From Pictodentalium vernedei (lineage: Eukaryota > Mollusca > Scaphopoda > Dentaliida > Dentaliidae), in NCBI GenBank assembly GCA_031216915.1, contig CM062291.1, positions 37,576,484 through 37,640,483 of the forward strand: a stretch of 64,000 nt of DNA, in the 5' to 3' direction. Under the pieces are notes generated by a model. It saw only the letters and a list, made by a program, of their open reading frames with translations, searched no databases and had not been told where the DNA came from. A program made the translations under genes and the position numbers. Within the stretch, counting starts at the first letter, position 1, and every line of letters begins with the position of its first letter. Positions 10,334-20,486 of the stretch are shown in pieces.

Positions 10334-12240
10334 ATGAATTGCTCGATTTACACGTTCTCTTGTCTATCTAGTGTTACAAGAGATTCAGACTGGGGCAAAC
10401 ATTCGGTGGTTGACTCAGAGAGTGTCACCGCAGTTGCCAGACCCGAGTGTGGCTGTTATGACGGTTGCCAGTCAAACAGATTGGGATATAATACTGATCC
10501 CTACGGATTCGAAGTGCCAGGGTCTTTGGGTTCCGCAGTCTCTTAGCAATCAGTTTTCTTCCGCGGAATAATGTTTTTTAGGCTTGCTTTATGTCATTGC
10601 ATGAACATTATTCAGAAACGCATGCTCAAATTCCTGTCCTTTAATTCGACAGTAGTGGCGTATCTCCGGAACCAGAGAGGCACTCTTTCGTTTCCGTTAT
10701 TCAATTTAATGGAAAGAATCCGTCTGTTGGTTATAGTACACCAAGTTCAGTTTTGGTCCGTCATATTCAGGGTCGTCTGATTGTTTTATCGGACTCCCGT
10801 TCTCTTACGGGTCGCTTGTTGCTGTCAGAATGGACTCTCAACAAACAAGTATTCAATCAGATTTGCTATCTATGGGAGCGCCCAATGATGATTTATTTAT
10901 GACACAGCTTGCTAATCAATTGCAGACGTATGTGTTGGCTTGTCCAGATCTCTGAGCTAATGTTGTTAACGCTCTATTGATCTATAGGACGGAATGATAG
11001 GATACGCGTATCCTCCGGCGCTGTTGTTTCAGCAGGTATTGCTAAGATAAACAACCACAATACATTTCTGTTGATAGCATTTCTATCTTCACAGAGATCA
11101 TGGGTAATTTACTCTCTTGTCTACTGTGGGTCTTAACGTGAAATCTTCCTCTATGTGAGGATCTTTTTTCACTGGGTAAATCGTGTCATCTTTATCACAA
11201 CCCGCAAGGTCGCAACCTTCATGTATTCCGTTGTGTGGTCCGTATTGCATTGTAAGCACTGTACTGGACGAGCTTTGGACGCGATTTCTTACTATAGGAG
11301 ATCCTCTTCTTCGCTATTCTATGCGGCTAAAGTAGAGGCTCTTCCGTCGTGGTGTAGGGATCATTATGTTCATATTGTGGATCCCTCCATACTACTCATT
11401 GCTATTTTTTGGTATACTTGTTTCACAAGATCTACTGCAGCCTGTTATTATTTAGGTTATAGGTTTATGTTACCTCATACCTATGCACTCTACGATAGTT
11501 TACAATTGAGTCTTTTGTCTCTTTATCTAAGTCAGTAACTTTTTGATAAATAGACTTAGAATCTTTAGATTAAATTCCTATATGGATTTTAACTTCGGTT
11601 CTTATTTAGCTAAGTAATCATTTGAGCCTCTGGAAACAGTAGTTTTCAAATTCTGACCTTTTAGACAGTAATTCTGTTGGTTTCTCTTTTACTGTAGAGT
11701 CAGTGAGTTTCATGCACTATCGATGGATGATTTTCACTTTCGTAGTTTCGGAATCATTACTTCCGTTACTATTTAGGTTGGATTGTTGCATAAGAGTTAG
11801 GCTCCTATTATCCGGAACCTATTATTTTAAGGTCCTTCCGTCTTCGTATGGGCATAGGCCTTTACTCTTTCCGGGTACAGTTTATGTATTTATAAACAGA
11901 TATCTGTTTATTACTATGGGCGTAAACTTCTTCTGTCTTTGATGTCTAGTAGAAGGACGTTACGCTCCATTTTATTGTTAATAGATTCTATTAACTATCG
12001 GTACTGCTTATGGTATATCATTGACTTAGCAGTTGTGCTTAAGATTTCGGCTCATGAAGTAAGAGTTCTTCTACTTCTTGGGCTTACATTAATAGTGTCG
12101 CTATTATAAATTTTTGAAGGCTGCTCATTGCGCTCAGCCATCCACATTCATGAATTTTATCTCAGAAATATCGAGTCCATTTCTGGAGGCCTCTATTGTT
12201 AGGTCTATTATCTACTGCTCAGAATGTCATTCACTTAACA
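10334..12240 (+). pseudogene. alpha1 RNase H tail and tyrosine recombinase remnants
   Basis: At about 10378 the sequence switches from gag to a segment equal to beta2 15998 onward ('agagattcagactggggcaa'). It then follows the RNase H part to near 11150 and the YR part from about 11290 to 12240. Recognisable recombinase phrases are frame-shifted: a 'gtcagtgagtttcatgcact' segment near the catalytic Arg, and 'gcatgaagtaagagt'-like sequence near the His-x-x-Arg. Stops are frequent. RT is absent. Confidence 0.75.
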
Positions 12241-12333
12241 GTTGCTACTATAGCTAGGTAGGCTGTCTGTTTCGGCAGTGTCTCCGTTCGGCTGCCCTCT
12301 TCGCTCTGGGCTATTTGACCCAGGGCAAGAAAA

Positions 12334-12356
12334 AGGGGGGGGGGGGGGGGGGGGGG
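12334..12356 (+). repeat. G-tract (23 G) downstream of YR, alpha1
   Basis: Uninterrupted G-run after 'gcaagaaaaa', at the same relative place in all fuller alpha and beta copies. Confidence 0.9.
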
Positions 12357-12834
12357 AGGGTGTTCCCTTGGGTCACCTGTTTTACTATGAAAACAAGGGG
12401 ATACCTCCTCCGGAGTTAGTAATTCTGAGCTGTTATTGGGATGGTTGTTTAGTGAGAAGTTTAGGTTTTTAAAATTCATTCAAGTCTTAGTTTTTAAAGT
12501 ATAGCTTTTGAATATTGCATATGTCAACGGACATGATTATGCAATCCTCAGACACTTTTAGGAGTATAAGAGTCTCTATTCTCTAGACTTACTTTATTTA
12601 TTGGCTTACTTTAAAAATTATAAGTATAAGGATTATATTGGATATTAATAGAGTACATGGATGTATGAAGCTCAATTTTGGAAGGTGTTGTATCTTTCTA
12701 ATTTATCATAAATAAGAAAGATACATGTAAGGCCTATTACTTCTTTTTCCCTACAGGGGATGACTCTATTTTATTTTATTGAGCGTATTCCATTTTGCTC
12801 TATGTCCTTGGCCCTCCAGCCTTTTTACTATTCA

Positions 12835-12921
12835 GCTATGTCTGGGTCATTGGTACAGTATAAAAATGTTAAAAAATTTATAGTAATTTATATATTTTTT
12901 ATACTTACCAATGACCCAGAC
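12835..12921 (+). repeat. Internal complementary region of alpha1
   Basis: 12835-12867 is the reverse complement of the outer left end (from 6304). 12868-12921 is the exact reverse complement of the outer right end (13170-13223). The two meet head to head, as in DIRS-1, where this region is thought to template joining of the ends into a circle. Confidence 0.9.
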
Positions 12922-12994
12922 GGGGATGGCCCTCCCAGGAGTTGGGAACTCTTACCTCCCCGCTGAGTACATAGCGCTTACCAGGCACTGGTTA

Positions 12995-13223
12995 TTAGAA
13001 TGATTAATGGCGCCAATTTCGGAACGTCCTTGACACTGCGCATGCGCAGTGGGGGCGAAGTGTGGAGGGCCTTTCAGGACATGTTTTCTTTGATTTTAGA
13101 TGCAAATTTTGGGGATTGGGGGGCAAAATTTGTGTTTGGCCCTATATTTTAAGAGTTAGCACCAGCTATGTCTGGGTCATTGGTAAGTATAAAAAATATA
13201 TAAATTACTATAAATTTTTTAAC
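12995..13223 (+). repeat. Right inverted terminal repeat of alpha1
   Basis: Reverse complement of the left repeat, plus an extra outer tail of about 40 bases that is found only at the right end and, complemented, in the internal region. The palindrome ACTGCGCATGCGCAGT lies at 13035-13050. Confidence 0.9.
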
Positions 13224-13939
13224 TTTTATGTAAAATTATTTCATGTTCCCTAATTTTGGGGCATGCGTCTGATGTTTTCATTCTTGCTATGAAATCTTTG
13301 TTCAGTGTTTCCTCTCTCCCTTTCCTTGATACCCCCTTGCTAATCTCCCATGCTTTTGGTATAATTTTTGAAATATTTTTTTATTGAAATTTCTTGGGAG
13401 TTTTAGCATAGTTACAGAATGTTTATTCTGTTATCCCCTTGGTTACGTCCTCACCCTAGGGGGGTTTAGGTGTTTTGGTGATGCATCTACCATCCGATGT
13501 ACTGCAGCTTCTTCTCTGGAAGATTCTGTTTTACATCGGATAGTACTTTAAATTGGTTACTGATTTCGGGCCATGTTTTTTAGTGCCTGGAGTCTTGTTT
13601 CCGGTTTTTATTGATTTTTGTTTACATTGACAATGGTTACTTCTGTCAGTGATTTCTTGTCTTCTGTAAGGTTCATTATATAGCCGGGTACATTAATTAT
13701 TGTCCGTAACATTAATTTTTAGAAATGTTTTAAATTTTTTGTCCACACTTAGGCTTTTTTGGGATCCATTTAGGCTCATCGTTCCCTTTGGGAACTTGGG
13801 CTCAAGTCAAAATTTTTTCGGAAATTTTTTCTTTTGAATTATTTTTCGAAATTTTTGTAATGGATTATATTATTATTATGTATCTTTGTATTTTCAAGGG
13901 TTAGTGCGAGTACTACAGCTGTTTAATATTTTTTCAAAT

Positions 13940-14785
13940 ATGAAAGAATATTGTTCAAATTGTAAAGCGAGGAAGTCTTTCTCTGATTCGCATGCTCATT
14001 GTATTTGCTGTAGTCACTGTACTCGCACTAATTCTTGCTCAGTGTGTGTCAACTGGGATGACAAACGTTGGAGACGTGTGTCAGGGTATGACTTCTTCGG
14101 CCGGACTAAGGACGTCGCGCTTGAGTTTCCGGCCCAGTCCAGAAATGTCTCACGGACGTTTGATTTGCTGAATGACGCTATTTTTAAACTAGCCTCTAAG
14201 ACTGGCAGATCCAGTTTCTTATCACACCAAGCTCTACATCTGCTGTAGAGATAAGTTTGAAAGGCAGGACAGGGCATTCCGAGAGTTCCTCTGCGTTTAG
14301 ACGACCAGGCAGAAGACTTGGAGTTGTCATTGCCGGCGTCTATGTCATTTCTCTCCAGTACGTTGGAGATGACAATCTTGTCTAACAGAACCAGTTTAGA
14401 CGCCTTACCTTATGCAGATCACCTTACCAGAGCATTATCACAACGTCTCATTGGTAAAGAATTCCAGGATGTTCAAACTTCCTTGAGAGTTCTTTCGAGG
14501 GCAATCGCATATTCCACATATAACTCTGCCCTTTCAGTGGCAAATTTGGAGTTAGTCAGACGTGATGCTGCCCTAGCTTTATCCACTAGGGTGGATTCTA
14601 AGGTGAAAAACTCTCTTCGAGTTGCTCCAGTTTCAAGAGAACTTCTCTTCGATGATAAGCTTTCACTAATCTACGATCAGATTACCAAGAAAACTTCGGA
14701 CTCTCTGCTCTTTAAGTCCACTTCGAAAAAAACGGACTTAGCAGAGAGGAGTAAGTCAGGGACTTCTGGGGCAAATATATCCTAG
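13940..14785 (+). pseudogene. beta2 DIRS gag, internally deleted
   Basis: Opens with MKEYCSNCKARKS and a Cys-rich head (CxxC and CSVC motifs), then jumps at about 14090 to SRNVSRTFDLLND. Beta1 has about 1.1 kb more between these points, so the middle of gag is deleted here. In-frame stops lie at 14246 and 14258, and a TAG at 14783. After these the sequence continues as the Ser/Arg-rich basic C-terminus (about 14786-14870). The upstream leader has the 'tccacacttaggct' block common to the family. The product would be a nucleic-acid-binding Gag-like protein. This copy cannot make it. Confidence 0.8.
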
Positions 14786-14867
14786 GGAAGTTCCTATAGA
14801 GGATCTAAGAAAGCCTCTACGTCTTACTCCAGAGACCGTCAGAGTAGCTACTCAGGTAGGGGACATA

Positions 14868-15860
14868 ATGCTGGCCGAGACAACCAGTCAGACGCCCCTA
14901 GGACGTCTGGGCGATGTGCAGGTCGTGGAGGACGTAGTTTCTCCCCCTGCAAGCCTCGCAAGTCCAGGAGGTGATGGTCTAAACCTCTATTGCATTCCAG
15001 TGGGCGGAAGGCTGTCGAGATTCTTATCCAATTGGTTGTCAATTACGGATGAACAGGGGGTTATTTCCGAAGGTCTAAAAAGGTCCTTCAAGGGAAAAAA
15101 CTCTGTTAACTCGAAGTCCACGTTGGACTCGGCTTCCATCAAACCTTCAGAAGAGAAATTCACTTCTATCAGAAATCCAATCTCTTCTGCAGAAGAATGC
15201 GATAGAGGTCATAGAAAACCAGGAATTTCCAGGTTTCTACAGTCACCTGTGCCTGGTTCTAAAACCAGACGGCTTGTTTCGTCCAGTTATAGATCTGAGC
15301 TGGATAAACAAGCTGATCATGGCTCCGAAATTTATGTGGAGACCATCCGATTGGTCGGAGCGAGCATTCGAGTAAACGATTATGCTGCGAGCATAGATCT
15401 CAAGGATGCGTACTTTCACATCATGGTACATCCGGCGTTCAGAAAGTATCTTCGCTTCGCTGCCCTAGGAGTCGTTTGTCAGTTCCGAGCTATGTGCTTC
15501 GGTCTGAATCTAGCGATTTGGGCTTTCACTCGAATAATGAACTTGGAAATGACTCATTTCCGAGCCCATTCGTCTGCGCTAACGTCGGCCTACTTGGACG
15601 ACATTCACCAGAGGTTCGGCAACAGGTTAACGCTTCAGAACGATGTTCAGAGGCTGCTTCAACTGCTCCGACATCTCGGTTTCATAGTAAACGAAAAGAA
15701 GTCGGATCTAGTGCCGTCCAAGTCATTCACCCACGTGGGAATAAGCTTCAAGACACACAACAATCTCGTTCATCTGCCGTTAACCAGAGCAAAATTAGTC
15801 AGTTGTTATGCTCGTTTTTGTCTTTACTCAGATGTAGTAACAGCGAGTGTATTCATGTGA
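14868..15860 (+). pseudogene. beta2 DIRS reverse transcriptase region
   Basis: A 330-codon open frame covers most of the RT domain. Recognisable parts are SIDLKDAYFHIMVHP (first catalytic Asp region), YLDD (second catalytic pair) and LGFIVNEKKSDLVPSKSFTH. These are diagnostic of DIRS RT. Between about 15230 and 15360 the correct peptide (a PVIDLSWINK-like stretch) lies in another frame, so two offsetting shifts are present. Past 15810 the reading continues toward RNase H with a further shift. Expected family function is reverse transcription of the element RNA. Confidence 0.85.
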
Positions 15861-15861
15861 C

Positions 15862-16800
15862 TGATAGGTTTGTGCAGAGCCACCGCGGATCTTATTCCGA
15901 TAGGGCAACTATGCACTCGTCCACTCCTGATATTTTTTTCTCAGAATTGGAGTGTGAAGTTTCATTCGCTCGTCACAAACATCGTCTTGTCGAATCAAGT
16001 GAAACAAGAGATTCAGACTTGGGCAGATATTCAGTGGTTAACTCAGGGAGTACTACTGCAACTGTCGGATCCAAATTTTCGATAATGACGGATGCGAGTC
16101 AAACAGGTTGGGGTGCAACTTTGAGCCCAACAGATTCGAGGTGCCAGGGTCTTTGGGATCCGTAGTTCCTAAACAAGCACATAAACATCAAAGAGATGAT
16201 GTCAATTTGGCTTGTGCTATGTCATTGAATGAACATTATTCAGTATTCACATGTTCAAATTCTGTCTGACAATTCGACAGTAGTAGCGTATATTTGGAAC
16301 CAGGGAAGCACTCATTCCATTCCGTTGTTCAACTTAACGGAAAGAATCCTTCTGTTTGTTCTAGAGCATTAAGTTCTTCTGTCGGTCCATCATATTCCGG
16401 GTCGTCTGAACGTTATAGCAGTCTCCCTTTCTCGGGAAGGTCGTATGTTGCCGTCAGAATGGACTTTCAACAAACGAGTATTCATTCAGATTTGCTACCA
16501 ATGGCATCGTCCTATGATAGACTTATTTGCGACGCATCTCAACAATCAGTTGCAGACATATGTGTCGCCATGTCCAAATCCTTGAGCTTTTGCAGTAGAC
16601 GCCCTCTCAATCTCTTAGGGCGGAATGATAGGATACGCTTATGCTCCAGCTCCTTGCTTCAACAGATATTGCTAAATCATGCAATCTCACTGCAGGATTC
16701 TGTTGGTAGCATCTCTGTCACCCCAGAGACCATGGATAAATCTACTCAGGTGTCCGTTGTGGGACATTCCGCAGAAGCTTCCTCCACGGGAGGACCTTCT
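15862..16800 (+). pseudogene. beta2 DIRS RNase H and post-RNase H segment
   Basis: An LCRATADLIPIGQL-like connector is followed by MTDASQTGWGATL, the first catalytic-Asp block of DIRS RNase H, one frame away. Further on are DNSTVVAY and IPGRLNV blocks, then PMIDLFATHLNNQLQ and VDALSI phrases. These are found after RNase H in DIRS polyproteins, in the region where some DIRS carry a methyltransferase. I do not claim an active methyltransferase. Stops at about 16163 and 16256 and shifts break the frame. Confidence 0.75.
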
Positions 16801-16929
16801 TTCGCAGGGTAAATCGTGCACACCGCATCAGAACCTGCAAGGTCTCAACCTTCATGTATTTCCGTTGTGCAGTCCGTTGTGCAGTCCTTCTTGCACGGCA
16901 AGCATTTTACAGAATGCAATTTCTAACTG

Positions 16930-18216
16930 TAGGAGGACCTCCTCTTTGCTAAATTATGCTGCTAAGTGGAAGGTTTTCTCTCAATGGTGTAGGGATCATT
17001 CTGTTGATATTTATGATCCCTCTATTCCAGATATTGCTAATTTACTCATACCTGCGGCAACCGCGTTGTGTCCTTGGGCAAGACACTTCACCCCCATTGC
17101 CAACTTGGGGGCACGGTGACGTTGTGTACTAAGTTGTACTGCACGTCGATGGTGCACCTGTCTTCAACCAATGCTAACCCTGCTTATGTGGAGTTGGTAT
17201 GTTGGGGAGCTGACAGTTGCTCGCCGTTGCTCGGTGGTTCTCTCCAGGTACTCGGGCTTCCTCCACCCTTAAAACTGTATGGTCATGGTTAGCCATTGTG
17301 CAGAAATATGTGACCTTAAACACCAATAAATAAATAAATAATAATATTGCTATTTTTCTGGTATACTTGTTTGACGAGATCAAACTGCAGCCAGTTACTA
17401 TTGAGGGTTATAGGTCTGTGCTATCGGATATCTATGCTCATCATGATAGTTTACAAATTGGATCTAATGCCTCTTTATCTAAGTTAGTGAAAATTTTTTC
17501 GATAAATAGACCTAGAACCCTTAGGTTAATTCCTAAGTGGAATTTAGCTTGGGTTCTTCAGAAGCTAAAAGAAGTGCCATTTGAGCCTCTTGATACAGTG
17601 GACTTCAAATTCTTATCTTATAAGACAGCTTTTCTCTTAGCCTTCTCTTCTGCTAGAAGAGTTAGTGAGCTTCATGCACTATCTATTGATGATTCTCACT
17701 ATCGTAGTGTTGGTAATACTATTACATTGGCTGCTAATGTTGGATTTTTGGCTAAGAATCAGGCTTCTAATAAGTACCCTGAACCTATGGTTATTAAGGC
17801 TCTTCCGTCTTCAGAGGGTCATAGGCCTTTGCTTTGTCCAGTTAGAGCTAAGCGTATTTACAAACGTAGATCTGAGTTGATCAGAAAGGGTCGTAAGCGA
17901 TTCTGTCTCTGCTGCCTAATAGAAAGGACATTACGGTCCATTCTTTTGCAAGGTGGATTCAATTAACTATCTGTACTGCTTATGAAAAATTATCTTCAAC
18001 TCAACAGTCTATGCTTAAGATTTTGGCGCATGAAGTAAGAGCGCTGTCTACATCTTGGGCTTATGCTAATAGCGTTGCTATTACCGATTTGATGAAGGCT
18101 GCATATTGGTCTCGGCCTTCCACGTTCACAAATTTTTATCTTAGAAATATTGAGTCCATTTCTGGCAACCTACGTTGTTTAGGTCCGTTATCTGTTGCCC
18201 AGAATGTCGTCCACTA
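16930..18216 (+). pseudogene. beta2 DIRS tyrosine recombinase (YR), split by a SINE
   Basis: The N-terminal core-binding part (LLNYAAKWKVFSQWCRDHSV) is cut at 17043 by a SINE and resumes at 17357. The catalytic part has SARRVSELHAL (first Arg), LAHEVRALSTSWA (His-x-x-Arg) and a final FTNFYLR with the Tyr. It lies in two overlapping frames (17367-17966 and 18011-18217), so one shift is present near 17930. The enzyme family joins circular DIRS DNA to a target by site-specific recombination. This copy is inactive. Confidence 0.87.
17044..17343 (+). mobile_element. 5'-truncated tRNA-type SINE inserted in YR
   Basis: Matches 41745-42022 ('ttgggcaagacacttcaccc', 'gctgacagttgctcgc', 'tgtgaccttaaac') and ends in an AATAAATAAATA tail. 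It is flanked by near-identical 13-base repeats: atattgctaattt (17031-17043) and atattgctatttt (17344-17356). The promoter head (A and B boxes) is missing, so it is a dead copy. Confidence 0.88.
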
Positions 18217-18314
18217 AACAGTTGCAACTATAGTTATGCAGGCTTTCTGTTCCGGCAGTGACTCTGTCCTGCTACCTTCCTCGTTCTGGGATATTTGACC
18301 CAGAGCAAGGGGAA

Positions 18315-18337
18315 GGGGGGGGGGGGGGGGGGGGGGG
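18315..18337 (+). repeat. G-tract (23 G) downstream of YR, beta2
   Basis: Uninterrupted G-run after 'gcaaggggaa', equivalent to that of alpha1. Confidence 0.9.
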
Positions 18338-18610
18338 ATGGTGTTCCCTTATATCTTATATCACCTGCTTTATAGTGAAAAGCAAGGGAATACTTCAGAG
18401 TCAGTAATTCCGAGTCTGTGCCGGGATGGTTTTAAAGTGTAAAGCTAATGTCCATCTCATTTATGTAATATTTTTAAAGTGTAGCTCTGTGTGAAGCATT
18501 TGTATATGTCACGTGTCATACGAGCGTTAATATACAATCCTCGGACACTTTTTAATGAATATAAAGAGTCTCATTCTCTGGACTATCTTTATTTATTGGC
18601 CTTCCTTTAA

Positions 18611-19421
18611 CCCTTTAACTGGTTGAGTGCTAGAAGCCACTATCAGGGCTTTTAAAAAATGAGGACAACAAGGCAAAAGCCAACACTTTCCTTGCTAATA
18701 TTTCACATTCAGTCAAACTCAAATAATATTTTGTTTATATAAATTTGTTTTATCACAAATTATTGGAGAGTGCCCAAGGGCACTCTCCAATAATTTGTAA
18801 TAAAACAAGTTTTGAATAACAAATACAGACCGCCAAAAATAATCTAGCCCTCAACCAATTAATACTTTTGTACGTCTTATGACATACAAAATCAAACAGC
18901 GTGTTGATACTTTGTGGTCATTTGTTTTGTTATTATTTTTTGATTTTTTAAAGTTTTAACCTCAATTCCTATTTTCTCCCGAATAGTGCTCAGTGACAAC
19001 TGTTGAGCCAAATGTTATCGCAACTTAAAATACTAATATAATCCTGCTGTTAAGACTTAACTGATTGAGTGCTAGAAGCCACTATCAGGGCTTTCAAAAA
19101 TTGAGGATACAAGAGCAAAAGACAACACTTTATATTTCATATTCAGTCAAACACAAATAATATTTTATTTATATAAATTTGTTTTATTACAAATTAATGG
19201 GGAGTGCTTGAGGGCACTCTCTAATAATTTGTAATAAAACAAGTTTTGAATAACCAATTCAGAACACCAAAAATAATCTAGCCCTTAACCAGATAATCAT
19301 TAATAGTAAAAATATCTTGTTATTTGTACTTTCCGTCATTTGACGTCGCATTTTGAAAAACGTAGAAGAAACTGAATTTGCAGTATCTTTTGAACGTCAG
19401 GATAATTAAAGGCTTAAAGGG
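18611..19421. mobile_element. piggyBac-like non-autonomous element holding two palindromic MITE units
   Basis: TTAA at 18607-18610 and 19422-19425 flanks ends CCCTTTAA and TTAAAGGG. Beta1 has the empty site (cctttaaaaaattagtata at 29831-29849), so this is a clear TTAA insertion. Inside are two related units (about 18610-18870 and 19067-19300). Each starts TTAACTGGTTGAGTGCTAG or similar and centres on a long palindrome with stem ending GAGTGCC/GGCACTC. No transposase is visible. Confidence 0.85.
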
Positions 19422-19645
19422 TTAAAAAAATTAGTATAATGGGTTATACTGGATGTTAATAAAGATCATTGATGTTATTGTGCTCAATTACGGAATGGTA
19501 TTGTGTCTTTCTTTTTTGATATAAACAAGAAAGATACATGTAAAACCTGTTCTCCTTTACTCCTTGAGGGGATAATTCTGTTACTTGTAATTGAGTCTAT
19601 TGGATTTTCCTTTATGTCCTAGGCCCTCCAGCCTATTTTCTATTC

Positions 19646-20017
19646 AGCTAAGTCTCGGTCATTGGTACAGTATAAAATGTTAAAAAATTTATAGTAATTT
19701 ATATATTTTTTATACTTATCAGTGACCCAGACGGGGATGGCCCTCCCATGAGTTGGGAACTCATACCTCCCCACTGATTACATATCGCTTACCAGGCACT
19801 GGTTGGAAGAATGAAGATTTGGTTGGTGCTAATTTCGGTACTTCCTTGACACTGCCCATGCGCAGTGGACAAAAGTATGGAGGACCACAGAGGACGTTGA
19901 TTTTTTGGATTTTGATGCAAAATTTGTGTTTGGCCCTAGAATTTTAAGAGTTAGCACCAGCTAAGTCTGGGTCATTCGTAAGTATAAAAAATATATAAAT
20001 TACTACAAATTTTGTAA
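19646..20017 (+). repeat. beta2 internal complementary region and right terminal repeat
   Basis: 19646-19732 is complementary to the outer left and right ends. 19807-20017 is the right inverted repeat. Its palindrome is degraded (actgcccatgcgcagt). Confidence 0.85.
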
Positions 20018-20253
20018 CTTTCGTTGGCAAGGTGGCTATACAATTAACAAGGGTTCCTCTGTACCTGGTTACTCTAGAATACTTTTTGCAAGTGTTGTCT
20101 GCTATTAGGGTTACACAAGGTATTTACATTGTTCATGTTTGTCTTCATTTACGAAATGCTCTTATATGGCACCCAAGTGGAAATAGTAATCAGAATTGAG
20201 TTTTCATATACATTAATTTATCAGTCTGATGACTAATTGCAACTTTTCTTCAG

Positions 20254-20486
20254 GTATATGAAGAGCTCATAGCTATTGGTGCTGATGCTGCAGAGCCAAA
20301 GGCTTTCCGAATCCTTGCTGGTCTAGGATTCACCAGACAAATGGTACACAAAAAAACACAGGACTTATCTGGTGGCTGGAGAATGAGAGTGTCTCTTGCT
20401 CGAGCTTTGTTTTTAGAGCCAACACTTCTCCTGTTAGATGAACCTACCAATCACCTTGATCTTAATGCTGTCATTTGGTTAGATAA
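20254..20486 (+). CDS. ABCF1: ABCF1, exon with NBD1 signature and Walker B
   Basis: Acceptor 'cttttcttcag' precedes GTATATGAAGAG. The frame continues from the exon at 2273-2412 at a codon boundary. The 77 codons include [16 protein letters not shown] (ABC signature helix) and [13 protein letters not shown] (Walker B with the catalytic Glu and D-loop), then NAVIWLD. It ends with AA before the donor gtaagtaat, a near-perfect match to consensus. The two bases AA are completed to Asn by T from the exon at 39017. The DEPTNHLD block is typical of ABC-F proteins. The exon is intact. Confidence 0.95.

Larger units (their letters stand above)
6304..13223 (+). mobile_element. DIRS retrotransposon copy alpha1 (non-autonomous), nested in beta2
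   Basis: A 6.9-kb element with left inverted repeat 6304-6507, right inverted repeat 12995-13223 and internal complementary region 12835-12921. It carries duplicated gag remnants, an RNase H-side remnant and YR remnants, all with many stops. The RT catalytic region is missing. No target duplication is seen, as expected for recombinase-mediated insertion. Most of its length matches alpha2 (46597-53603) closely by eye, including shared stops. Confidence 0.9.
5921..20017 (+). mobile_element. DIRS retrotransposon copy beta2, split by nested alpha1
   Basis: The left terminal repeat and leader occupy 5921-6303. The body resumes at 13224 and ends near 20017. The join is shown by the intact counterpart in beta1: 'cagggctgtaacttatc' then 'gaaattatttcatgttccc' is continuous there (25947-25990), while here alpha1 lies between. 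The body holds gag, RT, RNase H and YR regions, all broken, with a SINE in YR and a piggyBac-like insert downstream. An internal complementary region lies at 19646-19732 and the right terminal repeat at 19807-20017. It belongs to the DIRS class proper, because it has inverted ends and an internal complementary region. Confidence 0.88.

Noticed and set aside
12231-12479. Proline-rich protein on the - strand
   Set aside because: The Pro run is the translation of the complementary C-tract. No other coding signal.
6304-13223. Ngaro-type element instead of DIRS
   Set aside because: Ngaro elements have split direct repeats. Here the ends are inverted and there is an internal complementary region, as in DIRS.
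14848-15042. Antisense gene opposite DIRS RT
   Set aside because: Open frame is an opposite-strand shadow of the RT region, with no known domain.
16500-16680. Active DIRS methyltransferase domain in beta2
   Set aside because: DLFATHLN and VDALSI phrases fit the post-RNase H region of DIRS, but no clear catalytic motif can be read and the frame is broken.
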